In this document: positions 16,974 through 24,367 of the stretch, in pieces
How positions within the stretch are numbered: the stretch's first letter is position 1
How the letters are laid out: each line of letters starts with the position of its first letter
NCBI GenBank assembly: GCA_017453685.1
Contig: JAFTEL010000054.1
Location: forward strand, 1 to 37,965
From: Clostridia bacterium
GTDB lineage: Bacteria; Bacillota; Clostridia; Oscillospirales; Acutalibacteraceae
Length of the DNA: 37,965 nt
Direction: 5' to 3'
Notes under the pieces: generated by a model
Seen by the model: the letters and a program-made list of their open reading frames with translations, nothing else
Told to the model about the DNA's origin: nothing
Database searches by the model: none
Program-made: the position numbers and the translations under genes

Positions 16974-18464
16974 ATGAAAAATATTTTATTCATCGTACCA
17001 AAATGCGGATATAATACCCTCACGCCGCCGCTCTCCCTGGGGGCGCTTTCCATTGCGTCTTATTTGAAAGCGCTGGACTACAACGTCAAAGTGTTTGACC
17101 GGTCGATCGAGTTGGAGTCTCTGAACCACCTGTTTGCGAGCTTTGAACCAGACATCGTTGGAGTCTCTGTTCTATCGCAAAACGCATTAAAAGACGCGAT
17201 CGTCGTCTCAAAGTTTTTTCACCGCAAAAGCATTCCAACCGTGTGGGGCGGGATGTTCCCCTCATCTATGCCCGATATCGTCATAAAGGAAGACTACGTC
17301 GACTATGTTTCTTTCGGTGAAGGGGAAAAAACCTGGGAGGAGCTTTTATTCGCCCTGAACCACGAAGAAGATGTAAAAAGCATCAAAGGGTTGGCTTTGA
17401 AGGAGCCGAACGGCAGCATCATCATCAACGAAGAGCGGGAACTGCTGAAGGGCGATGAGATCCCGTTTGTCGATTATTCTCTGATTGACGCCGGTAAATA
17501 CACGATTTATATGGGGGACGGGATCGGCAAACGGTTCATGTGGCTGAACTCATCGAAAGGCTGTCCTCATCACTGCGCGTTTTGTTCCAACGCCTCTTTT
17601 AATCACAGTAGCCACCGCAACAAATTAAAAAACGTCTATCTGTCGGAGATCGAATACTTGTTGACGCAAACAGATTGCGACGGCATCTATTTTGCAGATG
17701 ACACGTGGGCAATCACAAAAGAAGAAATCCATCGCAAGTGCCAGGAGCTTCAGGATATCTCTGTCCCATTCACTTGGGCTGCTTTTCTGAATCTGGGCTT
17801 TCTCAACAAAGAGGACTATGAATACTTGTATGAAAACGGCTGCCGGGTGCTGTATTTCGGCATTGAAAGCGGCTCTGCGAGTGAACTCAAGCGTGTGAGA
17901 AAGCCGCTGAAGCTCGACCGCGTCATTCCCGAGCTGGAAGCCTGCGCTTCCGCGGGCATCGTGCCGCATGCTTCTTTTGTTCTCGGCTGCAAAGATCAGA
18001 CGCTGCAAGAGGCGAAGGAAACCGCCGAGCTCATGAAAGCCGCTTCAAGATTCGCCAGACTGATGTGTTATGAGTACGTCCCTTATAAAGGTTCGGAAAT
18101 GTACAGCCAGTTGGCGGAAGAAAAACGCATTCCCCTTCCGCAATCCCTGAAGGGACTGGTCAAAAGCAAAAAACAACTGAAAAACGCCAGGATCTCCGAA
18201 CTGTCAAGGCATGAGATCAAAGTGATCCTGTCTTACGCAAGCTTATGGGGCTTGCTGCGCAATGCGATAGACCAATCGACGAACCATTTTCAATTGATCT
18301 TTCATTCACTTTCCAATATTTTCACGCACTGGCAAAAGAACGAAGAAAACCAGGTGAACATCAAATTTTTATTGGACCTGAGCGTCAAATACATTTTTGC
18401 CATATTACAAGTGTTTTTCTGCCGATACACAGCAAAGAAACTCGGCCTCAGTTTGTTAAACTGA
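16974..18464 (+). CDS. B12-binding-domain radical SAM protein (BchE/class-B type)
   Basis: 496 residues. An N-terminal Rossmann-like cobalamin-binding domain (about 1-140) includes PPLSLGALSIASYLKALDY and DIVGVSVLS, with GGMFPSSMPD and FGEGEKTWEEL after it. The radical SAM core (about 185-390) has KGCPHHCAFC, i.e. C197, C201 and C204 in a CX3CX2C cluster, and FADDTWAITKEEI and FGIESGS later. The C-terminal 90 residues end in a hydrophobic stretch (SVKYIFAILQVFFCRYTAKK) that may touch the membrane. Such enzymes methylate or rearrange unreactive carbons. Third codon positions are visibly richer in A/T than in the neighbours, suggesting acquisition. There is no adjacent ribosome site at the ATG. 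Confidence 0.83.
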   Translation: MKNILFIVPKCGYNTLTPPLSLGALSIASYLKALDYNVKVFDRSIELESLNHLFASFEPDIVGVSVLSQNALKDAIVVSKFFHRKSIPTVWGGMFPSSMPDIVIKEDYVDYVSFGEGEKTWEELLFALNHEEDVKSIKGLALKEPNGSIIINEERELLKGDEIPFVDYSLIDAGKYTIYMGDGIGKRFMWLNSSKGCPHHCAFCSNASFNHSSHRNKLKNVYLSEIEYLLTQTDCDGIYFADDTWAITKEEIHRKCQELQDISVPFTWAAFLNLGFLNKEDYEYLYENGCRVLYFGIESGSASELKRVRKPLKLDRVIPELEACASAGIVPHASFVLGCKDQTLQEAKETAELMKAASRFARLMCYEYVPYKGSEMYSQLAEEKRIPLPQSLKGLVKSKKQLKNARISELSRHEIKVILSYASLWGLLRNAIDQSTNHFQLIFHSLSNIFTHWQKNEENQVNIKFLLDLSVKYIFAILQVFFCRYTAKKLGLSLLN

Positions 18465-18470
18465 TCAGAC

Positions 18471-18560
18471 TCAGCACACAGTACTGTCCGCCGGATAAAC
18501 TTCAATGACCTTTCCGTAAGCACACGGATCGCCACTGATATTGCCCTTGACACGACGGTC
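18471..18560 (-). pseudogene. Possible frameshifted gene remnant
   Basis: The minus strand reads VKGNISGDPCAYGKVIEVY to a TGA at 18473-18471. A protein-like run ending GIAANTADDKTV lies just upstream in another frame, so one frameshift would join them. The plus strand is also open (18465-18675), so the strand of the remnant is uncertain. No family is recognised. It lies between the radical SAM gene and the tRNA promoter. Confidence 0.25.
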
Positions 18561-18602
18561 TTATCGTCGGCTGTATTCGCCGCGATGCCGGTACAAGAAA
18601 CG

Positions 18603-18640
18603 ATTCCGCCAAGAATGGAGCGTGTACATCTTGGCGGAAT
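18603..18640. repeat. Perfect 12-bp inverted repeat
   Basis: ATTCCGCCAAGA (18603-18614) and TCTTGGCGGAAT (18629-18640) are exact reverse complements with a 14-base loop. No T run follows, so it is a weak terminator candidate; an operator or miniature element end is also possible. It is the only strong hairpin after the radical SAM gene. Confidence 0.55.
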
Positions 18641-18670
18641 AACTGTTTATGCATTTTTGAAAAGAATTGC

Positions 18671-18699
18671 TTGACAACGCCTGACAATCCTGTTATAAT
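18671..18699 (+). promoter_or_regulatory. Consensus promoter of the tRNA pair
   Basis: TTGACA (18671-18676), 17 bases and TATAAT (18694-18699): a perfect sigma-A promoter 29 bases before the first tRNA. Confidence 0.92.
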
Positions 18700-18727
18700 G
18701 CAAAAGCTGTTGAAAACAGCGGCATAT

Positions 18728-18804
18728 GGGCCATTAGCTCAGTTGGTCAGAGCGGCCGGCTCATAACCGGTTGGTCCGGGGTTCGAGTCCCTGATGGCCC
18801 ACCA
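18728..18804 (+). tRNA. tRNA with CAT anticodon (Met or lysidine-type Ile2)
   Basis: 77 bases including an encoded CCA. The acceptor GGGCCAT/ATGGCCC, D-arm GCTCAGTTGGTCAGAGC, anticodon stem GCCGG/CCGGT around CTCATAA, and T-loop TTCGAGT all fit the cloverleaf. The CAT anticodon is shared by elongator Met and by Ile read through lysidine modification. The CGGCTCATAACCGG arm resembles Ile2 tRNAs, but the two cannot be separated here. Confidence 0.93.
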
Positions 18805-18818
18805 GTTTCATGGAATAT

Positions 18819-18894
18819 AGGGGTATAGCTCAGTTGGTAGAGCAGCGGTCTCCAAAACCGCGTGCCGAGGGTTCAAGTCCTTCTGCCCCTGCCA
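18819..18894 (+). tRNA. tRNA-Trp (CCA)
   Basis: 76 bases including CCA. The acceptor AGGGGTA/TGCCCCT and discriminator G, D-arm GCTCAGTTGGTAGAGC, anticodon loop CTCCAAA and T-loop TTCAAGT complete the cloverleaf. It lies 14 bases after the first tRNA on the same transcript. Its last 22 bases are repeated exactly at 19034-19055. Confidence 0.95.
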
Positions 18895-19055
18895 AAGGGA
18901 AAGAGTCACCATGTGGTGGCTCTTTTGCTTTGGGTATGGATAAAGCGGAAGGACTTGAAGGACGAGCGGCACAGAGCAAGTGTCCGGTGGACACTTGCGA
19001 CCGCGAGCGACCAAGCGCCCGCAGGCGCGCGAATCAAGTCCTTCTGCCCCTGCCA
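18895..19055 (+). repeat. tRNA-Trp tail cassette (palindromic element ending in a copy of the tRNA 3' end)
   Basis: After the tRNA terminator comes an inverted copy of the T-arm 3' strand, GAAGGACTTGA (18948-18958). Then follow GGACGAGCGGCACAGAGC, a perfect hairpin AAGTGTCC-GGT-GGACACTT (18978-18996) and a G+C-rich stretch. The direct copy of the last 22 bases of tRNA-Trp (19034-19055) ends the unit; it begins TCAAGTCCTTC, the reverse complement of the inverted copy. A second terminator follows. The same order recurs at tRNA-Arg. It may be an attachment-site relic of an integrative element or a repeat family of its own. Confidence 0.75.
18899..18927 (+). terminator. Terminator of the tRNA pair
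   Basis: AAGAGTCACCA (18901-18911) pairs with TGGTGGCTCTT (18914-18924), one G-U, followed by TTTT. Confidence 0.85.
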
Positions 19056-19060
19056 AAACG

Positions 19061-19105
19061 AAACCGCCAAAAACCTTGATATATCAAGGATTTGGCGGTT
19101 TTTTC
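19061..19105 (+). terminator. Second terminator, after the copied tRNA-Trp 3' end
   Basis: AAACCGCCAAA (19061-19071) pairs with TTTGGCGGTTT; the inner arms CCTTGAT/ATCAAGG also pair; a T run follows. Its stem is unrelated to that at 18901-18924. Confidence 0.88.
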
Positions 19106-19252
19106 TGTTCCATCAAAAGCGCGAAATTATTCAATCCAGCCCGAAGAATTCAAAGAATTTGCGTCAAAAATTGCGTCAAAATAGTCTTTTTTCTGGATGT
19201 TTCAGGTCAGAATTTCGGTCAGATTATTCGTCTTTTGTAATTGATCTTGCTA
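19106..19252. other. A+T-rich spacer with two copies of TTGCGTCAAAA
   Basis: No convincing gene. TTGCGTCAAAA occurs twice back to back at about 19159-19181. It could be leftover from an element once integrated at tRNA-Trp, but no integrase sequence is recognisable. Confidence 0.4.
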
Positions 19253-19281
19253 TTGAAAAGATTCCCTTTTCCGTGTATGAT
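19253..19281 (+). promoter_or_regulatory. Promoter of the second PPOX-fold gene
   Basis: TTGAAA (19253-19258), 17 bases and TATGAT (19276-19281), 66 bases before the ATG. Confidence 0.75.
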
Positions 19282-19347
19282 AAAAGGGCGAAGTTAAACG
19301 GCAAAGCAGAAATTGCAAAAGCGGCCTTTCAGAGAGGAAGAAGCAAG

Positions 19348-19761
19348 ATGACGCAGAAAGAGATATTTGATTTTATTGATTCTCAAAAAACAGCATTCAT
19401 CGGCTCTGTCGATGAAGACGGTTTTCCGAACATGAAGGCGATGCTGGCACCGAGGGAGAGAGACGGCACTGTCTTTTACTTCACGACGAATACGTCTTCC
19501 CTGCGTGTTAAACAATATCAGAACAATGAAAAGGCGTCGATCTATTTCTACCGCCGCGGCAGATTCCGCTACACCGGCGTGATGCTGAGGGGAACGATGC
19601 GCGTTTTGACGGATCAGGAGACCAAAAACAGGATCTGGCGAACCGGCGACACGATGTTTTATAAAAAAGGCGTTGCTGACCCCGATTACTGCGTTTTGCA
19701 GTTTACGGCAACAGACGGACGTTATTATCAGGATCTGAAAACGGAAAGCTTTGTGCTTTAA
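19348..19761 (+). CDS. Pyridoxamine 5'-phosphate oxidase-fold protein (general stress protein 26-like)
   Basis: 137 residues in one FMN-binding split barrel: FIGSVDEDGFPNMKAMLAPRE (read as FIGSVDEDGFPN and MKAMLAPRE, about 17-37), VFYFTTNTSSLRVKQYQNNEKASIYF (about 42-67) and a C-terminal YCVLQFTATDGRYYQDLKTESF. The family binds flavin, and some members bind F420 or haem; the substrate is unknown. The frame is open upstream, but the ATG at 19348 follows GAGAGGAAG (19332-19340) and gives the standard N-terminus, whereas the upstream part runs through the tRNA region. Single gene with its own promoter and terminator. Confidence 0.83.
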   Translation: MTQKEIFDFIDSQKTAFIGSVDEDGFPNMKAMLAPRERDGTVFYFTTNTSSLRVKQYQNNEKASIYFYRRGRFRYTGVMLRGTMRVLTDQETKNRIWRTGDTMFYKKGVADPDYCVLQFTATDGRYYQDLKTESFVL

Positions 19762-19780
19762 TTTCAATAAACGACAGTTA

Positions 19781-19808
19781 AAAAGCACGCCATTGGGCGT
19801 GCTTTTTT
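19781..19808. terminator. Bidirectional terminator
   Basis: AAAAGCACGCC (19781-19791) and GGCGTGCTTTT (19796-19806) pair perfectly with T and A runs on either side. It lies between the PPOX gene (+) and the aldo/keto reductase (-). Confidence 0.88.
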
Positions 19809-19834
19809 CAATCGTATGCTCGTTGCAAAATACC

Positions 19835-20749
19835 TTACGGCAGGCGGAAACCGGCGGCCAGATAGAGGGCATACCAGTCCTCGCGCGTCAGCTCGATTTC
19901 CGTTCCGGCAGCGATCTCGCGCATCCGTTCGGGTGAGACGGAGCCGGAGATCAATTGAATATTCGCCGGATGCCGCAGGATCCACGCGGCGGCGACGGCG
20001 GTGGGCGAAACGCCGTATTGCTGTGCGATCTCATCCAGCTTTTCGTTCAGCGCGGGGTACTTGTCCCGATCGCCCACAAACGGCCCTCTGAAAAAGCCGC
20101 CCTGGAACGGCGACCACGCCTGCAGCGTGATGCCTTTTAAGCGCAGATATTCCAGCGCGCTGCCGTCGTGCATCACGGATTCATCGTTTTTCATATTCAC
20201 GTTCAGCCCCGCGGTGACGAGCCCGCATTCCGGCAGGGAAAACTGCAGTTGATTCACCACGATCGGCTGTCTGACCGCGGTTTTCAGCAGCTCAATTTGC
20301 ATGGGATTATGGTTGGACACGCCGAAATAGCGCACCTTGCCGCTCTGCTCCAATTCGTCAAACGCCTCGGCGACCTCCTCCGGCTCCATGAGCGTGTCGG
20401 GGCGGTGCAGCAGGAGCACGTCCGCGTGATCCGTGCGCAGTCGTTTGAGCGACCCTTCCACTGCCTCCAGAATGTGCCGTTTGGAAAAATCGTAGCAGCC
20501 CTTGCGGATGCCGCATTTTGTCTGAATGGTGATATGATCCCGCATCGACGGATGCGCCGCCAGCCAGTCGCCGAAAACCGCCTCACACCGACCGCCGCCG
20601 TAGATATCCGCGTGGTCAAAGAAGTCGATCCCCAGTTCCAGCGCCGTGCCGATCACCCGATCCGGCGCTGTCTTTGCGTCCGCCAGCCGCATGCAGCCCA
20701 TGGCCACCGCGGAAGCCGGCAAAAGTCCGCCGAGCATTCTCTTTTTCAT
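19835..20749 (-). CDS. Aldo/keto reductase (YdhF-like)
   Basis: 304 residues, (beta/alpha)8 barrel. The catalytic tetrad is visible: Asp in GIDFFDHADIYGGG (about 40-53), the Tyr of the same motif, Lys in TIQTKCG (about 75-81) and His in VLLLHRPD (about 111-118). KVRYFGVSNHNPMQIELL and the late SGSVSPERMREI give the NADP-binding part. It reduces aldehydes or ketones with NADPH; the substrate is unknown. The ATG at 20749 follows GAGGAGGAAAAG. It is divergently transcribed from the flavoenzyme at 20907, which suggests a shared redox or detoxification role. Confidence 0.88.
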   Translation of the reverse strand: MKKRMLGGLLPASAVAMGCMRLADAKTAPDRVIGTALELGIDFFDHADIYGGGRCEAVFGDWLAAHPSMRDHITIQTKCGIRKGCYDFSKRHILEAVEGSLKRLRTDHADVLLLHRPDTLMEPEEVAEAFDELEQSGKVRYFGVSNHNPMQIELLKTAVRQPIVVNQLQFSLPECGLVTAGLNVNMKNDESVMHDGSALEYLRLKGITLQAWSPFQGGFFRGPFVGDRDKYPALNEKLDEIAQQYGVSPTAVAAAWILRHPANIQLISGSVSPERMREIAAGTEIELTREDWYALYLAAGFRLP

Positions 20750-20801
20750 ACGCTTTTCCTCCTCTGTTTCGTTCGTTTTTGTTATCGTAGCACAAGCAGC
20801 A

Positions 20802-20824
20802 GAACAATTTCAATAATTTTGTTC
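20802..20824. promoter_or_regulatory. Candidate operator between divergent genes
   Basis: GAACAA (20802-20807) and TTGTTC (20819-20824) form a dyad with an 11-base centre; another TTGTTC is at 20849-20854. It sits between the AKR and flavoenzyme promoters. No regulator gene is adjacent. Confidence 0.35.
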
Positions 20825-20843
20825 TCATTCTTTGTCAAAAATG

Positions 20844-20872
20844 TTGAATTGTTCGTTTTGTTTCTTTATACT
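20844..20872 (+). promoter_or_regulatory. Promoter of the second flavoenzyme
   Basis: TTGAAT (20844-20849), 17 bases and TATACT (20867-20872), 35 bases before the ATG. Confidence 0.7.
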
Positions 20873-20906
20873 GGAGGCATATCAGATCACACGGAGGGAT
20901 CGCTCT

Positions 20907-22883
20907 ATGAACCCGAACTATCCTCATCTTCTGTCTCCGACCAAAATCGGCGGTGTCACGCTGCGCAACCGCGTCGTGATGGCGGCGATGGGCATGAGCC
21001 AGTCGGATAACGGCTTTGTCAATCAAGCCGTGCTGAATCACTATGCCGCGCGCGCCGAGGGCGGCGTGGGCGCCGTGGTGGTGGAGGTCACCTGTGTGGA
21101 CGCGCCGCTGGGGCTGAACACAAAGGGGATGCTGGTGATCGACGATGACAAATACATCCCGGGCATGCGGCAGCTGGCGGACGTGATCCATGCGGGCGGC
21201 GCGAAGGCGTTTTTGCAGATCAGCCACACGGGCCGCGGCGCGAGGCGCGCCATCATCGGGCAGCAGCCGGTCGGACCTTCCGCGGTGCCGATGCCCTATT
21301 CCTTCATGATGGGGCTGGGCAACGAAACGCCGCGCGCGCTGACCGTGGAAGAAATCCACGAAATCGAAGAAAAATATGCGCAGGCTGCCCTGCGCGCCAA
21401 AAAAGCGGGCTTTGACGGCGTGGAGCTGCACAGCGTCGGCTATTATCTGGGGCAGCAGTTTCTTTCCTCCACCGCCAACGTGCGCACGGACGAGTACGGC
21501 GGCAGCCGCGAAAACCGCATGCGCTTTCATCTGAATATCCTTCGCCGCATCCGCGCCCTGTGCGGCGACGATTTTGCCGTGATCGTGAAAATCTCCGTGA
21601 TCGAAATGGGCAAAGACGGCGGCATTTCGCTCGCCGACGGCGTTTACTTCTGCAAACGCTTTCAGCAGGAAGGCGTGGACGCGCTGGAGATCCTCGCCGG
21701 CAAATGGTCAAGCGAAGCGGGCAAAAACGAAAAACCGGAATCCGCTTATCCCGATTGCATGGCGGTCGCGCTGTGCAGCCTGATGAAGGCCGGCATATTC
21801 CTGACCACCGGCAAAAAGGCGACCGTTCCGCTCATTGGCGGCGGGCGCGCGCAAAACCCCGCTGCGGCGGAAAAGGCGCTGAAAAAGGGTCAATGCGAAA
21901 TGATCTTCATCGGTCACGCGCTGCTGGTGCAGCCCGACCTCGTGAACCTGATCGAACAGGATCGGGAGGATGAAATTCGTCCGTGCATCGGCTGCGGTCA
22001 CTGCATCGACCACCAGCTGCAGCACGGCGGCAAAGCGATCTGCTCCGGCAACGCCGTTTTGGCTCGGGGCGAAAACGATTACACGATCCCGCCCGCGCTG
22101 ACGAAAAAGCGCGTCGCGGTGATCGGCGGAGGCGTGGCAGGCGTGGAGGCCGCCCGCATCGCCGCCAAACGCGGGCACGAAGTCGATTTGTATGAAAAAG
22201 AAAACGAGATCGGCGGTCAGATGAACGTGGCGTGTGTGCCGCCCTTCAAGCAGCATCTGGGGCTGCTCAAGCCCTGGCTGGAGCGCCAGCTTGCACTCAC
22301 GGGCGTTCAAGTCCACCTCGGGGAAGAGGTCACGCGGGAAAAACTTCTCGCGCTGCGGCCCGACGTCATCGTGTGCGCCACGGGCGTCAATCCAGCCAAG
22401 CTGCCGATCCCCGGTATTGAGCGTGCCAAACACGCCAAGCAGGTGTTGAACGGCGAAGCGACCGGCAAAAACGTGGTGGTCGTGGGCGGCGGTTCCGTCG
22501 GCTGCGAGACCGCCGAACTGCTGGCATCGCAGGGCAAGCGGGTGACGGTGGTGGAAATGCAGGAAGATCTCGCCGCCAACACGGGCAAAACCGCGCAGAC
22601 GATCCTGCTCGGGCACCTGAAAAGCCGCGGCGTGCGGCTGATGACAGGCTGTCGCGTGGAACAGATCGACGAAGCCAACGTTATCTGCCGCCAAAAGGAC
22701 GGCGGCACGATCACGCTCCCATCCGATACCGTCGTGCTCGCCGTGGGCGACGTGCCGAACGATTCGCTTTATCAATCCCTGAAGGATGACGGGATCGAGC
22801 TTTACAACATCGGCGACGCCAACGGCGGCGGGATCATCCCCAACGCGGTCTATGAAGGCTACACCGTCGGCTGCCGCATCTGA
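20907..22883 (+). CDS. FAD/FMN/Fe-S enoate-reductase-like oxidoreductase
   Basis: 658 residues with the same plan as the gene at 265: an Old Yellow Enzyme barrel (about 1-350) with RTDEYGGSRENRMRF, an Fe-S cysteine set (C360, C363, C366, C379) and a C-terminal flavin/NAD(P)H half with GGGVAGVEAAR (near 411) and GGGSVGCETAE (near 528). The cluster spacing is CX2CX2C, one residue shorter than the usual CX2CX3C. The barrel motif is HSVGYYLGQQF (H175), where the second His/Asn of most Old Yellow Enzymes is a Gly (178), so substrate activation may differ. The ATG at 20907 follows ACGGAGGG at 20891-20898. A MATE gene follows 29 bases later. Confidence 0.87.
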   Translation: MNPNYPHLLSPTKIGGVTLRNRVVMAAMGMSQSDNGFVNQAVLNHYAARAEGGVGAVVVEVTCVDAPLGLNTKGMLVIDDDKYIPGMRQLADVIHAGGAKAFLQISHTGRGARRAIIGQQPVGPSAVPMPYSFMMGLGNETPRALTVEEIHEIEEKYAQAALRAKKAGFDGVELHSVGYYLGQQFLSSTANVRTDEYGGSRENRMRFHLNILRRIRALCGDDFAVIVKISVIEMGKDGGISLADGVYFCKRFQQEGVDALEILAGKWSSEAGKNEKPESAYPDCMAVALCSLMKAGIFLTTGKKATVPLIGGGRAQNPAAAEKALKKGQCEMIFIGHALLVQPDLVNLIEQDREDEIRPCIGCGHCIDHQLQHGGKAICSGNAVLARGENDYTIPPALTKKRVAVIGGGVAGVEAARIAAKRGHEVDLYEKENEIGGQMNVACVPPFKQHLGLLKPWLERQLALTGVQVHLGEEVTREKLLALRPDVIVCATGVNPAKLPIPGIERAKHAKQVLNGEATGKNVVVVGGGSVGCETAELLASQGKRVTVVEMQEDLAANTGKTAQTILLGHLKSRGVRLMTGCRVEQIDEANVICRQKDGGTITLPSDTVVLAVGDVPNDSLYQSLKDDGIELYNIGDANGGGIIPNAVYEGYTVGCRI

Positions 22884-22912
22884 TCGAAAGACAAAACAAC
22901 AGGAGCCGTCCT

Positions 22913-24310
22913 ATGCTGCAAGCCAAACAAACCTCCATGACGGAAGGTCCGTTTTTCAAAAAGATCGTTCTGTTCGCCATCCCCGTGACGCTCACGGGGC
23001 TGCTGCAGATCGTTTATAACACCGCGGATACCGCCGTGGTCGGTCAGTTCGCCGGAAAGACGGCGCTGGCGGCGGTGGGTTCCACCGGCTCGATGATCAG
23101 CCTGATCGTGAATCTGTTCACGGGGCTTTCCATGGGCGGGGGCGTGCTCACGGCGCGGATGCTGGGCGCGCAGGACAAAGAAGGCGTTCGGCGATCCGTT
23201 CACACCGCCATGGGGCTGAGCCTGCTCTGCGGGTTTCTGATCTGCGGGCTGGGCGTGGCGTTCTCCCCCACCCTGCTGCGCTGGATGCAGGCGCCCGCCG
23301 ACACGATCATGCTTTCCACGCTTTATGTGCGCATCTATTTTCTCGGCGCGCCCGGCTCCATGGTGTTCAATTTCGGCGCCGCGATCATCCGCGCCACGGG
23401 CGACACCAAACGGCCGCTGCGTTATTTGGCGGCCTCCGGTCTGGTGAATATTCTGCTGAACCTGTTCACCATCATCGTGCTGCACTGGGGCGTGGCGGGC
23501 GTAGCCGTCGCCACCATCTCCTCCCAGTATCTCACGGCGTTTCTCGTGGTGCGCCGCTTGATGACGACCGAGGACGACGTGCATCTGACGCTGCGCAGCG
23601 TCCGCTTTTTCCGTCGGGAACTGGCGGAAATTCTGCGCATCGGCGTGCCGGCAGGGCTGCAAAACGCGCTGTTTTCCATTTCCAACGTCATCATCCAGTC
23701 CAACGTCAACTCGTTCGGTTCCGACGCGATGGCGGGCATTTCGGCGGGTTCCAACTTTGACGCCTACATTTTCACCGCGACGAACGGGTTCACGCAGGCG
23801 GGCATGAATTTCATCTCGCAGAACGTCGGCGCGAAAAAGAAAGAAAACATCCGAAAAATCTGGCTGATCTCCCTCGGCAGCGCTTCGGCGGCAGCCGCCG
23901 TGCTGGCGACGCTCGGCTTTTTGCTGCGTCTGCGGATCGTGGGGCTGTTCACGTCCGATCCCGCCGTTATCGCCATCGGCACCGAGCGAATGGCGCTGAT
24001 CATGCCGTTCTATGCGTTCTGCTCGCTGCTTGATGTGACAGCAGGCTGCGTGCGCGGACTGGGCAGATCGTTTCAGATCATGCTGGTCTCGCTCTTCGGC
24101 GCGTGCGGCATTCGCCTGATCTGGGTGTTCTTCTTCCTGCCGCTGCGCCGAACGCTCGCGTTCCTCTACATCTCCTATCCGCTTTCGTGGGGCATCACCT
24201 TCGCCGTGGCGGTCGGTCTGTTCCTGTGGCTGACCGCGCCGCGCCGCCTTGATCGGATCATGGCAGAAAAAGGCACGCAGGAAAACACAGCCAACCGCGA
24301 TCCCGCGTGA
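22913..24310 (+). CDS. MATE family efflux transporter
   Basis: 465 residues with about 12 membrane helices in two MatE halves. FAIPVTLTGLLQIVYNTADTAVVGQFAG (read as FAIPVTLTGLLQ and IVYNTADTAVVGQF) starts the first half. IIRATGDTKRPLRY is the signature loop, and QNVGAKKKENIRKIW is the matching start of the second half. It probably exports organic cations or a metabolite. The ATG at 22913 has AGGAG at 22901-22905; the internal ATG at 22937 is less well placed. It is coupled to the flavoenzyme, so the pair may process and export one compound class, which is inference. Confidence 0.88.
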   Translation: MLQAKQTSMTEGPFFKKIVLFAIPVTLTGLLQIVYNTADTAVVGQFAGKTALAAVGSTGSMISLIVNLFTGLSMGGGVLTARMLGAQDKEGVRRSVHTAMGLSLLCGFLICGLGVAFSPTLLRWMQAPADTIMLSTLYVRIYFLGAPGSMVFNFGAAIIRATGDTKRPLRYLAASGLVNILLNLFTIIVLHWGVAGVAVATISSQYLTAFLVVRRLMTTEDDVHLTLRSVRFFRRELAEILRIGVPAGLQNALFSISNVIIQSNVNSFGSDAMAGISAGSNFDAYIFTATNGFTQAGMNFISQNVGAKKKENIRKIWLISLGSASAAAAVLATLGFLLRLRIVGLFTSDPAVIAIGTERMALIMPFYAFCSLLDVTAGCVRGLGRSFQIMLVSLFGACGIRLIWVFFFLPLRRTLAFLYISYPLSWGITFAVAVGLFLWLTAPRRLDRIMAEKGTQENTANRDPA

Positions 24311-24324
24311 TCCAAAACAGACAA

Positions 24325-24362
24325 AAAAGCCGCTCAACCGTGCGTCGAGCGGCTTTTCTTTT
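24325..24362. terminator. Bidirectional terminator
   Basis: AAAAGCCGCTC (24325-24335) and GAGCGGCTTTT (24347-24357) pair perfectly with A and T runs. It closes the MATE gene (+) and the minus-strand operon. Confidence 0.9.
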
Positions 24363-24367
24363 TGTCG

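Noticed and set aside
18862-19347. Long N-terminal extension of the second PPOX-fold protein
   Set aside because: The open frame runs through tRNA-Trp, the cassette and two terminators; the promoter at 19253 and ribosome site at 19332-19340 fit a start at 19348.
22859-24337. 492-codon minus-strand frame rich in Arg, His and Gln
   Set aside because: Antisense of the MATE gene; low-complexity composition and no start signal.
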